The notes under the pieces were generated by a model. That model saw nothing but the letters and a program-made list of their open reading frames with translations. It was not told where the DNA came from and ran no database searches. From Flavobacteriaceae bacterium (GTDB lineage: Bacteria; Bacteroidota; Bacteroidia; Flavobacteriales; Flavobacteriaceae), in contig WGDF01000128.1 in NCBI GenBank assembly GCA_015493405.1, positions 1 to 7,492 on the forward strand: a stretch of DNA of 7,492 nucleotides, written 5' to 3'. Below, in pieces: positions 1-6,500 of this stretch (positions are counted from its first letter, which is position 1; the number at the start of each line of letters is the position of its first letter). The translations under genes and the position numbers were made by a program.

Positions 1-777
1 CAAGAAAAGGGCTATGATACTATATTGACTTTCGGTGGTGCTTTTAGTAATCATATTGCAGCTACGGCTGCAGCCGGAAAAGAATTGGGGATTAAAACCA
101 TTGGTGTAATCCGTGGCGATGAACTCGGTGAGAACTTTGAAAAGACATTGCAAGAAAACCCAACATTGCATTTTGCTGTTTCGCAAGGCATGCAATTGCA
201 TTTTGTCAGTCGTAAAGCTTATAGACAGAAAACCAATCCTGATTTTATAACCAATCTTTTTCAATTATTCGGCAAATTTTATTTGGTTCCGGAGGGCGGG
301 ACGAATGAGTTAGCAGTAAAAGGCACTGAAGAAATTTTAACTCCTGAAGATTATTCGTTCGATTATATTTGTTCGGCAGTTGGTACCGGTGGCACTATTG
401 CAGGATTAATCAATTTAGCCAAACCGCGCCAAAAAGTCCTGGGGTTTCCGGCCTTAAAAGAACAGTTTTTACATCGAGATATTGCCAAATATACTCAGTC
501 GGATAATTGGGAACTCATTAGAGATTATCATTTCGGCGGTTTTGCCAAAATAGATAGAAAATTAGTTGACTTTATCAATATGGTTCATACCTTGCACAAT
601 TTACCGCTCGACCCTATATATACCGGTAAGATGCTTTATGGTATTATCGATTTGATTAAAAAAGATTATTTTCCGAAGGGGAGTAAAATACTAGCCATTC
701 ATACCGGAGGCCTTCAAGGTAGATTGGGTATGAATAAGCGATTAAAAGCCAAATCACTCCCTTTATTAAAAATATAA
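1..777 (+). CDS. PLP-dependent enzyme, ACC deaminase/D-cysteine desulfhydrase family (5' end missing)
   Basis: Frame 1 is open from the first base, so the gene begins upstream; 258 residues are in the window. The TTG at base 25 is only an internal Leu codon. Family members are cytoplasmic fold-type II PLP enzymes of about 300 residues, so roughly 40-60 residues are missing, including the Schiff-base lysine. Visible motifs are FGGAFSNH (just after base 28; the conserved substrate/cofactor-binding segment), the PLP-phosphate loop GTGGT (bases 382-396), DPIYTGK (610-630) and HTGGLQG (700-720). Known ACC deaminases carry Glu after the active-site Tyr and Leu in the second motif. Here both positions are Thr (622-624 and 703-705), which argues for a D-cysteine desulfhydrase-like or other amino-acid lyase over true ACC deaminase. 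The substrate is inferred, not shown. The next gene starts 94 bases downstream behind its own promoter-like box, so the two are probably separate units. Confidence 0.9.
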   Translation, partial: QEKGYDTILTFGGAFSNHIAATAAAGKELGIKTIGVIRGDELGENFEKTLQENPTLHFAVSQGMQLHFVSRKAYRQKTNPDFITNLFQLFGKFYLVPEGGTNELAVKGTEEILTPEDYSFDYICSAVGTGGTIAGLINLAKPRQKVLGFPALKEQFLHRDIAKYTQSDNWELIRDYHFGGFAKIDRKLVDFINMVHTLHNLPLDPIYTGKMLYGIIDLIKKDYFPKGSKILAIHTGGLQGRLGMNKRLKAKSLPLLKI

Positions 778-819
778 GTGTTAAAATCGGTATTTATAAA
801 ATTTTACTTAAAAAATTAG

Positions 820-827
820 TAACTTTG
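820..827 (+). promoter_or_regulatory. Bacteroidota-type -7 promoter box before the LysM glucosaminidase gene
   Basis: TAACTTTG matches the Bacteroidota housekeeping -7 consensus TAnnTTTG exactly. It lies 44 bases before the ATG at 872, giving a predicted leader of roughly 35-40 bases. No clear TTG/TTTG -33 element is visible at the usual spacing, so the call rests on the -7 match and position. The leader is A/T-rich and lacks a Shine-Dalgarno sequence, which is common in this phylum. Confidence 0.55.
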
Positions 828-871
828 TGGGATATTGAACTTTAATATAGTTTGATAAATAAATTACACCT

Positions 872-2179
872 ATGAAAAAATTATTACTTTTAAGTTTGAC
901 ACTTCTCATTTTGAATAGCTGTGGCAGCTCAAAGAAAACCGTTACCTCTCAAACTGAGAATAAAAACACAAAAAAAAATGAATCTAAGGCCAAAAGCTTA
1001 GAAACAACCGATAAAAATTTAGATTTTGCAACCCTAAGATATATTGCAAAATATGAAGATGTCGCCAAAAATGAGATGAAAGAATATGGCGTTCCCGCCA
1101 GTATTACTTTAGCACAGGGCGTCTTGGAATCTCAAGTCGGCAAAAGTCGTTTGGCTGTGGAAGGCAAAAATCATTTTGGTATCAAATGCCATGATGATTG
1201 GCACGGCGAGAAAATTTTTCATGACGACAATAAAGCGCAAGAATGTTTTAGAAAGTATAACAATGCAGCAGAATCTTTTAAAGATCATTCTAAATTTTTA
1301 GCCGGACGTAAACGCTATGCCTTCTTGTTTAGACTCCCCAAAACCGATTATGAAGCTTGGGCACGCGGTTTAAAAAAAGCCGGTTATGCTACAGATCCCA
1401 GTTATCCGGATAAATTGATATATATCATCAATAAATACAATCTCTCTAAATTGGATAAAGATGTTTTGGCTAATATGAGCGTCAAAGTCTCTGAAAGTGC
1501 CGATAACCACCAAAATCAAAAAAAGAAATTTATTTATGAAGTTCAAGAAGGTGAAACGCTTTTTACCATTTCAAGAAAATTTAATGTGCCGGTAAAAGAT
1601 ATCCAACGCATTAATAACTTAAATGATTTTGATATTTATAAAGGACAAATTTTAGTCTTAACCGAGAGTGATAATAACACAGCATCTGAATCTGGCACAA
1701 CTCAAGAAACGACTCAAAATGAAGCAACTGTTCCCGATACTAAAGAAAAGGAAGCGGTTAAAGAAACAACTGAAGCAACGCCACAAAAAACGGAAGTTAA
1801 TGATAAAAACATCACGTTACATGTGGTCAAACAAGGGGAAACACTTTTTTCTTTGAGCCAATCCTTCAAGGTTGATATTGAAACTTTACGTCGGCTCAAT
1901 AACTTAACGACTGATAAAATTGCCGTTGGTAGTGTAGTTAAAATTCCGACTGATTCTAAAACCAAAGTCGAAGAAAAAATTGAAGAAACCAAAACTCCGG
2001 CAACAACTCCGACTCCAACACAAATGCAAGAGGATAAGGGAACGTATCATATAGTGCAACCCGGTGAAACGCTCTACCGGATTCACATCAACTATAAAGT
2101 CAGCATCAAAAAACTCAGAAAACTAAATCATCTCCGCGGTAACTATATCAAAGTGGGACAAAAAATCAGAGTAAAATAA
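872..2179 (+). CDS. Glucosaminidase (GH73-type) lipoprotein with three C-terminal LysM repeats
   Basis: A 435-residue predicted peptidoglycan hydrolase cleaving N-acetylglucosaminyl bonds. Residues 1-17 form a lipoprotein signal (MKK, hydrophobic stretch, lipobox LNSC with C17). No acidic surface-export tag follows the Cys, so a periplasm-facing anchor is likely. The glucosaminidase domain spans about 50-195. The segment around E86 (GVLESQVGKS) matches the catalytic-Glu region of the family, followed by NHFGIK (100-105) and YATDPSYPDKL (172-182). Three LysM peptidoglycan-binding repeats follow at about 219-263, 315-359 and 391-435, each opening with a V..GETL-type core. They are joined by low-complexity Thr/Glu/Lys/Pro linkers (264-314, 360-390). 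The ATG is chosen because it gives a complete signal peptide. The gene ends 3 bases before the convergent gene's stop codon; its probable terminator is at 2214-2251. A role in wall remodelling or cell separation is inferred from the domains. Confidence 0.93.
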   Translation: MKKLLLLSLTLLILNSCGSSKKTVTSQTENKNTKKNESKAKSLETTDKNLDFATLRYIAKYEDVAKNEMKEYGVPASITLAQGVLESQVGKSRLAVEGKNHFGIKCHDDWHGEKIFHDDNKAQECFRKYNNAAESFKDHSKFLAGRKRYAFLFRLPKTDYEAWARGLKKAGYATDPSYPDKLIYIINKYNLSKLDKDVLANMSVKVSESADNHQNQKKKFIYEVQEGETLFTISRKFNVPVKDIQRINNLNDFDIYKGQILVLTESDNNTASESGTTQETTQNEATVPDTKEKEAVKETTEATPQKTEVNDKNITLHVVKQGETLFSLSQSFKVDIETLRRLNNLTTDKIAVGSVVKIPTDSKTKVEEKIEETKTPATTPTPTQMQEDKGTYHIVQPGETLYRIHINYKVSIKKLRKLNHLRGNYIKVGQKIRVK

Positions 2180-2182
2180 TTG

Positions 2183-2740
2183 TCATAACAAAGCTATAAC
2201 ATAACCTATAATGATACCCGAAACAATACTATAAAGTTCTCGGGTATTTTTAAGCCATAACTTATGCAGTAGAGCCAAAATTGTTAAGATGATTAAACCC
2301 AGAATAATTTGTGCGGTTTCAATGCCTAAAGCAAATTCAAGCAAGGGAAAGAATTTTTTGGATTGACCGACAATCATCATTTTAAAGTCCGAAGCAAAAC
2401 CCAAACCATGTATCAAACCGAAAATGAAAGAAAAATAATAATGAATCCGGGTTAAAAAATTTTGGTTTTTCACAACAATATTCGATAAAGCCGTGATCAA
2501 AATAGTCCACAAAATTAAGGTTTCAATCAAATTTTCATCTACTTTTAAAACACCGTAAACCGATAAAAATAAACTCGTGGTATGGGCTAAAGTGAATAAT
2601 GAAACTAAATATAAAAGTTTGCGCCAATCCTTAAAACTAAAGACCAGAATTAAGGCCATTAAAAATAAAATATGATCTACGGAAGACCAGCTCAGAATAT
2701 GATTTAATCCGAGTTTAAAATATAATTGGAAATCATTCAT
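2183..2740 (-). CDS. HupE/UreJ-like integral membrane protein
   Basis: A 185-residue, strongly hydrophobic protein with about 6 predicted membrane segments. It resembles the HupE/UreJ family, in particular the HupE/UreJ_2-type group common in Bacteroidota and proteobacteria. Conserved-looking features are GLNHILSWSSVDHILFL (11-27, with H14, D22, H23), FTLAHTTSL (49-57, H53), an acidic residue in LIETL (E73), FGLIHGLGFAS (107-117, H111) and E141 in FALGIETAQI. Classical HupE/UreJ proteins are linked to nickel or cobalt uptake for hydrogenase and urease. No such genes are in this window, and the group's substrate is not established, so metal transport is only a possibility. The ATG overlaps the last 8 bases of the upstream RND gene, so the two are very likely co-transcribed and translationally coupled. 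The last codons also contain the opposing gene's terminator. Confidence 0.85.
   Translation of the reverse strand: MNDFQLYFKLGLNHILSWSSVDHILFLMALILVFSFKDWRKLLYLVSLFTLAHTTSLFLSVYGVLKVDENLIETLILWTILITALSNIVVKNQNFLTRIHYYFSFIFGLIHGLGFASDFKMMIVGQSKKFFPLLEFALGIETAQIILGLIILTILALLHKLWLKNTRELYSIVSGIIIGYVIALL
2214..2251 (+). terminator. Rho-independent terminator of the glucosaminidase gene, embedded in the convergent CDS
   Basis: ATACCCGA (2214-2221) is perfectly complementary to TCGGGTAT (2240-2247), and the pairing extends inward with AAC (2222-2224) against GTT (2236-2238) past a single bulged C (2239). The loop is 11 bases, and a run of T (2247-2251) follows directly, as expected for an intrinsic terminator read on the + strand. 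It starts 35 bases after the glucosaminidase stop codon. The whole hairpin lies within minus-strand codons near the end of the HupE-like gene. Read on the minus strand it is not followed by a T-run, so it should act one way. Identified by eye; no folding energy was computed. Confidence 0.72.
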
Positions 2741-5102
2741 CAGATTTATTTTCAGGAAAAAGATCTAGATTATCATTATATGATTTTTTGTTTTTAAATA
2801 AATTATCCATAAAAATAACTAATGCCGGAAGCAACAATAAATTGGAAAACATAGCCATCAATAATGTCAATGAAATCAAGCCGCCCAAAGCTTTTGTGCC
2901 GCCATAACTGGATAATAAAAAGGTGGAAAATCCAAAAAACAATACCACGGAAGTATAAAACATGCTAATGCCGGTTTCTTTAAGTGACTTATAAACAGAA
3001 CTTTTGACCCTGCCTTTATGAAGCTTGAGTTCATGCCTCAATTTTGCCAGATAATGAATGGTATCATCTACGGAAATACCGAAAGCAATACTAAAAATCA
3101 AAATAGTAGAAGGCTTTAAAGGAATATGCGCAAAGCCCATGATACCTGCTGTAATAAGCAAAGGTAATAAATTGGGAATCAATGAAATAAAAGCCATTTT
3201 AAGAGAACCGCCAAACATCCAAGCTATAAAAATAAAAATAAGAAAAATAGCCAGACCCAGCGAAATAATCAAATTGTCAATCAAATAATGTGTCCCTTTT
3301 AAATAAAGTTTGGCCTGCCCCGTCATCAGCACACGGTATTTTTTATCCGGAAAATATTTGTGTTCTTTTAATTCCAAATAATTTTCAATCTGCTCCATTT
3401 TATCCGTCTCAATATCCTTCATAAAACTCGTAATCCGCAGATAGCGTTGCAGAGAATCGGTATAACTCTTGAGCAAATTCGCTTTTCCTCCGGCATTTTT
3501 AAGATAGGGTAATATAAAATTCTTTTCATGAACGGATGGTAACTGATAATAACGCGGATCACCATTATAAAATACCTGCTTGGTATATTTGGCTAAATTG
3601 ACCAAAGAAACCGGTTTGGAAAGCTCCGGCAAATCCGCTATTTCATCCTGAAAATGATCAATGCGTCTTAAAGTAGATAAATTGAATGCCCCTTTTTTAT
3701 GTTTGGTATCAATCATAAATTCCAAAGGTAGAATACCGCCGAATTCTTGTTCAAAAAATTTAATATCCTGATAAAAATCTTTGTTTTTAGGAAAATCCGA
3801 AAGCATACTCCCCGAAACTTTAATTTTATTAGCCCCAATGAGTGCGATAATCAGCAACAAAATAGCTACACCAAAAATAGCTTTTTGACGGTGTCTGACG
3901 GTTTCAATAAGCCAATCGACAAACTTGGTGATCCAATTTTTTTTGTGGTGTTTTAAATGTTTGGCCTTAGGTAATTTTTTGTAACTGTATATAATGGGAA
4001 TCAATAAAATGGATAAAATAAATATCGATAAAATAGAAAGAGAAGCAACAACGCCAAACTGTTTCAGCAGATCATTTTTTACAATAACAAAAGTGCCAAA
4101 ACCGATGGCTGTCGTAAGGTTGGTCATCAAAATAGCATTACCGGTATTACTAATTACCCGTTGTAAAGATCTGATTTGATTGCCATGTAAAATGATTTCC
4201 TGTTGGTATTTATTAATCAAAAAGATAGCATTTGGCACTCCGATTACAATGACCAAGGGCGGAATAACCGCCGTTAAAATACTTATTTTGTAAGACAAAA
4301 GACCCATAATACCAAAAGACCACATCACACCGATTGAAACAATTAATAGAGAAATCAAAATAGGAGAAGTCGACCGGAAAAAGAACAAAATAATAAAACC
4401 GGTTACAATTAAGGACAAAATGATGAAAAGTGGAATTTCACTTTGTAAAACCTTAGCATTCAACGACTTTATATAAACTAAGCCCGATGCTTTTATATCT
4501 GTTTTTTGAGATACTTCAAATTGATGGAGTAAGGGTTTTACTTTATTTAAGATAAAATCGACGCGCTTTTTAGATTGTATAATATTTTTTTTGAGTGCGA
4601 CTATAGTTTGAATGGCTCCGGATTTTTTATTGTAAATAATTCCTTCGTAAAAAGGCAAAGAATCAAAGAGATGATGCTTAATCTGTAAAGCTTCACGGTC
4701 ATTTTTAACCGGTGCTTTTAAGAACCGGTCTAAAATAAATTTTTGATGAGTGGTATCTTTTTTTAAGATTTTTAAATTTTCAATTGAAATAACCTGATCT
4801 ACTTCGGGAAAAGACCGTAAAGTGTGAGATAAACTGTCCCAAGCATTGAGTTTTGATGCCGTAAACAAACTATCATCTTTAATTCCTATTAAAATCAGAT
4901 TATTATCGCTTTTAAAAACCTTTCTGAATTGGGCATATTCTTGAGCGTAATGATCATCATCGGGTAAAATACTTTTCTGCGTATAACTTATATTCACATT
5001 CTTCCATTGTGAAGCAAAAAAAATAGTTGCAGCAATAATACCGAATAAGAAAATCAACCTATTGCGCAAAATGAGACCCGCGACTCTACTCCAAAAATTC
5101 AT
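2733..5102 (-). CDS. RND superfamily exporter, MMPL/patched-like, 12 TM segments
   Basis: A 789-residue inner-membrane transporter with duplicated RND layout. TM1 is at about 14-32, then a periplasmic loop to about 221, five TM segments at 222-372, TM7 at 406-424, a second periplasmic loop to about 605, and five TM segments to about 765. Such proteins use the proton gradient to export lipids, hydrophobic compounds or drugs; the substrate here is unknown. The C-terminal half carries GISVDDTIHYL with adjacent D679 and D680, the expected proton-relay pair. The equivalent N-terminal motif reads GVPNAIFLINKY (288-299) and has no acidic residue. The frame extends to a TTG at 5123, but that TTG lies inside the -7 box at 5121-5128. 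The ATG at 5102 gives the usual short cytoplasmic start (MNFWSRVAGLILRNR) before TM1, so I use it. First gene of an operon with the HupE-like gene. It has no adjacent membrane-fusion or TolC-like gene, in keeping with MMPL-type exporters. Confidence 0.9.
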   Translation of the reverse strand: MNFWSRVAGLILRNRLIFLFGIIAATIFFASQWKNVNISYTQKSILPDDDHYAQEYAQFRKVFKSDNNLILIGIKDDSLFTASKLNAWDSLSHTLRSFPEVDQVISIENLKILKKDTTHQKFILDRFLKAPVKNDREALQIKHHLFDSLPFYEGIIYNKKSGAIQTIVALKKNIIQSKKRVDFILNKVKPLLHQFEVSQKTDIKASGLVYIKSLNAKVLQSEIPLFIILSLIVTGFIILFFFRSTSPILISLLIVSIGVMWSFGIMGLLSYKISILTAVIPPLVIVIGVPNAIFLINKYQQEIILHGNQIRSLQRVISNTGNAILMTNLTTAIGFGTFVIVKNDLLKQFGVVASLSILSIFILSILLIPIIYSYKKLPKAKHLKHHKKNWITKFVDWLIETVRHRQKAIFGVAILLLIIALIGANKIKVSGSMLSDFPKNKDFYQDIKFFEQEFGGILPLEFMIDTKHKKGAFNLSTLRRIDHFQDEIADLPELSKPVSLVNLAKYTKQVFYNGDPRYYQLPSVHEKNFILPYLKNAGGKANLLKSYTDSLQRYLRITSFMKDIETDKMEQIENYLELKEHKYFPDKKYRVLMTGQAKLYLKGTHYLIDNLIISLGLAIFLIFIFIAWMFGGSLKMAFISLIPNLLPLLITAGIMGFAHIPLKPSTILIFSIAFGISVDDTIHYLAKLRHELKLHKGRVKSSVYKSLKETGISMFYTSVVLFFGFSTFLLSSYGGTKALGGLISLTLLMAMFSNLLLLPALVIFMDNLFKNKKSYNDNLDLFPENKSDE

Positions 5103-5120
5103 GATAATAAATTTATGAAA

Positions 5121-5128
5121 CAAATTTA
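5121..5128 (-). promoter_or_regulatory. -7 promoter box for the RND/HupE-like operon
   Basis: Read on the minus strand this is TAAATTTG, an exact match to TAnnTTTG. It ends 18 bases before the ATG at 5102, so transcription would start roughly a dozen bases before the gene. No obvious -33 TTG is visible at standard spacing. The box overlaps the alternative TTG start at 5123, which supports the downstream ATG. Confidence 0.55.
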
Positions 5129-5162
5129 CAATTAATAATTGATTCTCTAAAAAAAACCGCTT

Positions 5163-5198
5163 TAAATGATACTGATAAGCCGAGATTTAAATCATTTA
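5163..5198. repeat. AT-rich dyad symmetry in the divergent intergenic region
   Basis: TAAATGAT (5163-5170) is the exact inverted complement of ATCATTTA (5191-5198). A separate 10-base perfect palindrome, GATTTAAATC (5184-5193), overlaps the right arm. The symmetry lies midway between the two outward-facing -7 boxes at 5121-5128 and 5225-5232, where an operator shared by both operons could sit. No T-run or GC-rich stem follows, so it is not a terminator. In DNA this AT-rich such symmetry can arise by chance, and no regulator gene is nearby. Confidence 0.3.
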
Positions 5199-5224
5199 TC
5201 AAGGCTAAATCAACTGTAATTTCT

Positions 5225-5232
5225 TATATTTG
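5225..5232 (+). promoter_or_regulatory. -7 promoter box for the Ntn-hydrolase/GATase-like operon
   Basis: TATATTTG matches the Bacteroidota -7 consensus TAnnTTTG exactly and ends 23 bases before the ATG at 5256, giving a predicted leader of under 20 bases. No clear -33 element is seen. With the minus-strand box at 5121-5128 it makes 5103-5255 a compact divergent promoter region. Confidence 0.55.
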
Positions 5233-5255
5233 GTATTCAATCAATATTCCATAAA

Positions 5256-6497
5256 ATGAAACAGTTATTCTTTATCATAAGCCTCGGCTTTTTATTCAAT
5301 TTTTACACGACGAAAGCTTGCACAACAGCCGTGATATCAGGTAAATACACCAAAGACGGACGTCCCTTGCTCTGGAAAAATCGTGATACTTGGGCCGTCA
5401 AAAATGCACTTCGTTACTTCAATGACGGTAAATATGCCTATATCGGCTTGGTTAATGCCCGAGATTTGAAAGGCAAAAGTGTTTGGATAGGCGTTAATTC
5501 AGAAGGCTTTGCCATTATGAATTCGGCATCTTACAATCTTAACTTAGACAATAAGGATAAATTAACCGGATTAGAAGGCCGGATTATCAAAGAAGCCTTG
5601 GCAACTTGTAAAACACTCGCTGATTTTGAGGCGCTGTTAGACCGATTACCCAAACCTACCGGTTTAGAAGCCAATTTTGGCGTAATTGATGCCCAGGGCG
5701 GCGCAGCCGATTATGAAATCAATAATTATAAGTATACAAAATTTGACGCCAATGATCCTAAAGTAGCCCCGTTCGGCTATATTATTAGGACCAACTATTC
5801 TCATACCGGCCCTTACGGTTTTGAAAGTAGTGGTTATATTCGTTACAATTCAGCCAATGATTTATTTTATCAAGCTGTTTCAACCTATAATGGCATCTCC
5901 GCCCAATATGTACAACAAAATGTAGCTAAAAATATGTGGCACGCTTTAATCAAGGAAAATCCTTTAGAAGAATATTACAATTTACCACCCAACACCACCA
6001 AATATATTCATTTTAAAGATTTCATCCCGCGCTCCGGGAGTTCTTCATCTGTTGTTATTCAAGGGGTTAAAAAGAATGAGAATCCGGCTTTGGCAACTAT
6101 GTGGTCCAATGTCGGTTTTCCTATGGCTTCAATAGCTGTTCCAACTTGGGTTAACAAAGTCAAAATGCCCGAAGTTGTTCTTTATGATAAAAAACTTAAA
6201 GATGCCCCGATTTGTGAGGCTGCCTTACAATTAAAAAAATACAAAATAATGAATATCCGTTGGGGAAAAGTCGACCATTATTATATCAATATCAATGCTT
6301 TGGTTAATAATAAAGAAACCGGTATCGTTCAAATTACTAAAAAATATGAAAATCAAATATATCAAAAAGCCGATCAAATGATCTCGGAATGGGCTCAAAA
6401 AGGCAAACCGGATTCCAAGCAAATGAAAGCTTTTTACCAATGGGTAAATCAATATATAAAGGATGCTTACCTCAAAGCCTTTAACATCAAATTATAA
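5256..6497 (+). CDS. Secreted Ntn-hydrolase, C45/acyltransferase (AAT)-choloylglycine-hydrolase-like
   Basis: A 413-residue predicted exported amidase or acyltransferase. Residues 1-21 form a signal peptide (MKQ, hydrophobic core, then TTKA before C22). TKAC is a poor lipobox, so signal peptidase I cleavage would leave C22 as the N-terminal residue, which is exactly the nucleophile an Ntn-hydrolase needs. Downstream motifs fit the AAT/choloylglycine hydrolase fold: GRPLLWKNRD (35-44, with R43 and D44 as candidate substrate-site residues), WIGVNSEGFAIMN (77-89), NFGVIDAQGGAADYE (140-154) and RTNYS (178-182; N180 is the probable oxyanion Asn). Family reactions are cleavage or transfer of linear amide bonds (bile-salt conjugates, penicillins, N-acyl amino acids, carcinine). 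The substrate cannot be read from the sequence. The ATG has no Shine-Dalgarno but follows a -7 box. It is followed after 3 bases by the amidotransferase-like lipoprotein gene, so the two probably share a transcript. Confidence 0.83.
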   Translation: MKQLFFIISLGFLFNFYTTKACTTAVISGKYTKDGRPLLWKNRDTWAVKNALRYFNDGKYAYIGLVNARDLKGKSVWIGVNSEGFAIMNSASYNLNLDNKDKLTGLEGRIIKEALATCKTLADFEALLDRLPKPTGLEANFGVIDAQGGAADYEINNYKYTKFDANDPKVAPFGYIIRTNYSHTGPYGFESSGYIRYNSANDLFYQAVSTYNGISAQYVQQNVAKNMWHALIKENPLEEYYNLPPNTTKYIHFKDFIPRSGSSSSVVIQGVKKNENPALATMWSNVGFPMASIAVPTWVNKVKMPEVVLYDKKLKDAPICEAALQLKKYKIMNIRWGKVDHYYININALVNNKETGIVQITKKYENQIYQKADQMISEWAQKGKPDSKQMKAFYQWVNQYIKDAYLKAFNIKL

Positions 6498-6500
6498 ATT

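Noticed and set aside
775..810. A/T-rich imperfect inverted repeat (TAAG...TAAAAT against ATTTTACTTA) just after the PLP-enzyme stop, a possible terminator.
   Set aside because: The stem is almost all A-T, needs a 3-base bulge, and is followed by A's and not T's on the + strand. Expected by chance in such AT-rich spacer.
1668..2086. Several open frames inside the LysM gene (1668-1856 +, 1714-1992 -, 1904-2086 -).
   Set aside because: They overlap the low-complexity linkers and LysM repeats in other frames. Long open frames there follow from biased A/C-rich codons; they have no start context or family match.
3058..4179. Plus-strand open frames at 3058-3288, 3747-3956 and 3994-4179 opposite the RND gene.
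   Set aside because: They are antisense to TM segments and loops of a clear RND protein, and have Ile/Lys-rich translations typical of reversed hydrophobic coding sequence.
5256..5324. Possible lipoprotein signal in the Ntn-hydrolase (Cys at residue 22 after a hydrophobic stretch).
   Set aside because: The residues before the Cys (TTKA) do not fit a lipobox, and acylation would block the N-terminal nucleophile. Signal peptidase I processing fits better.
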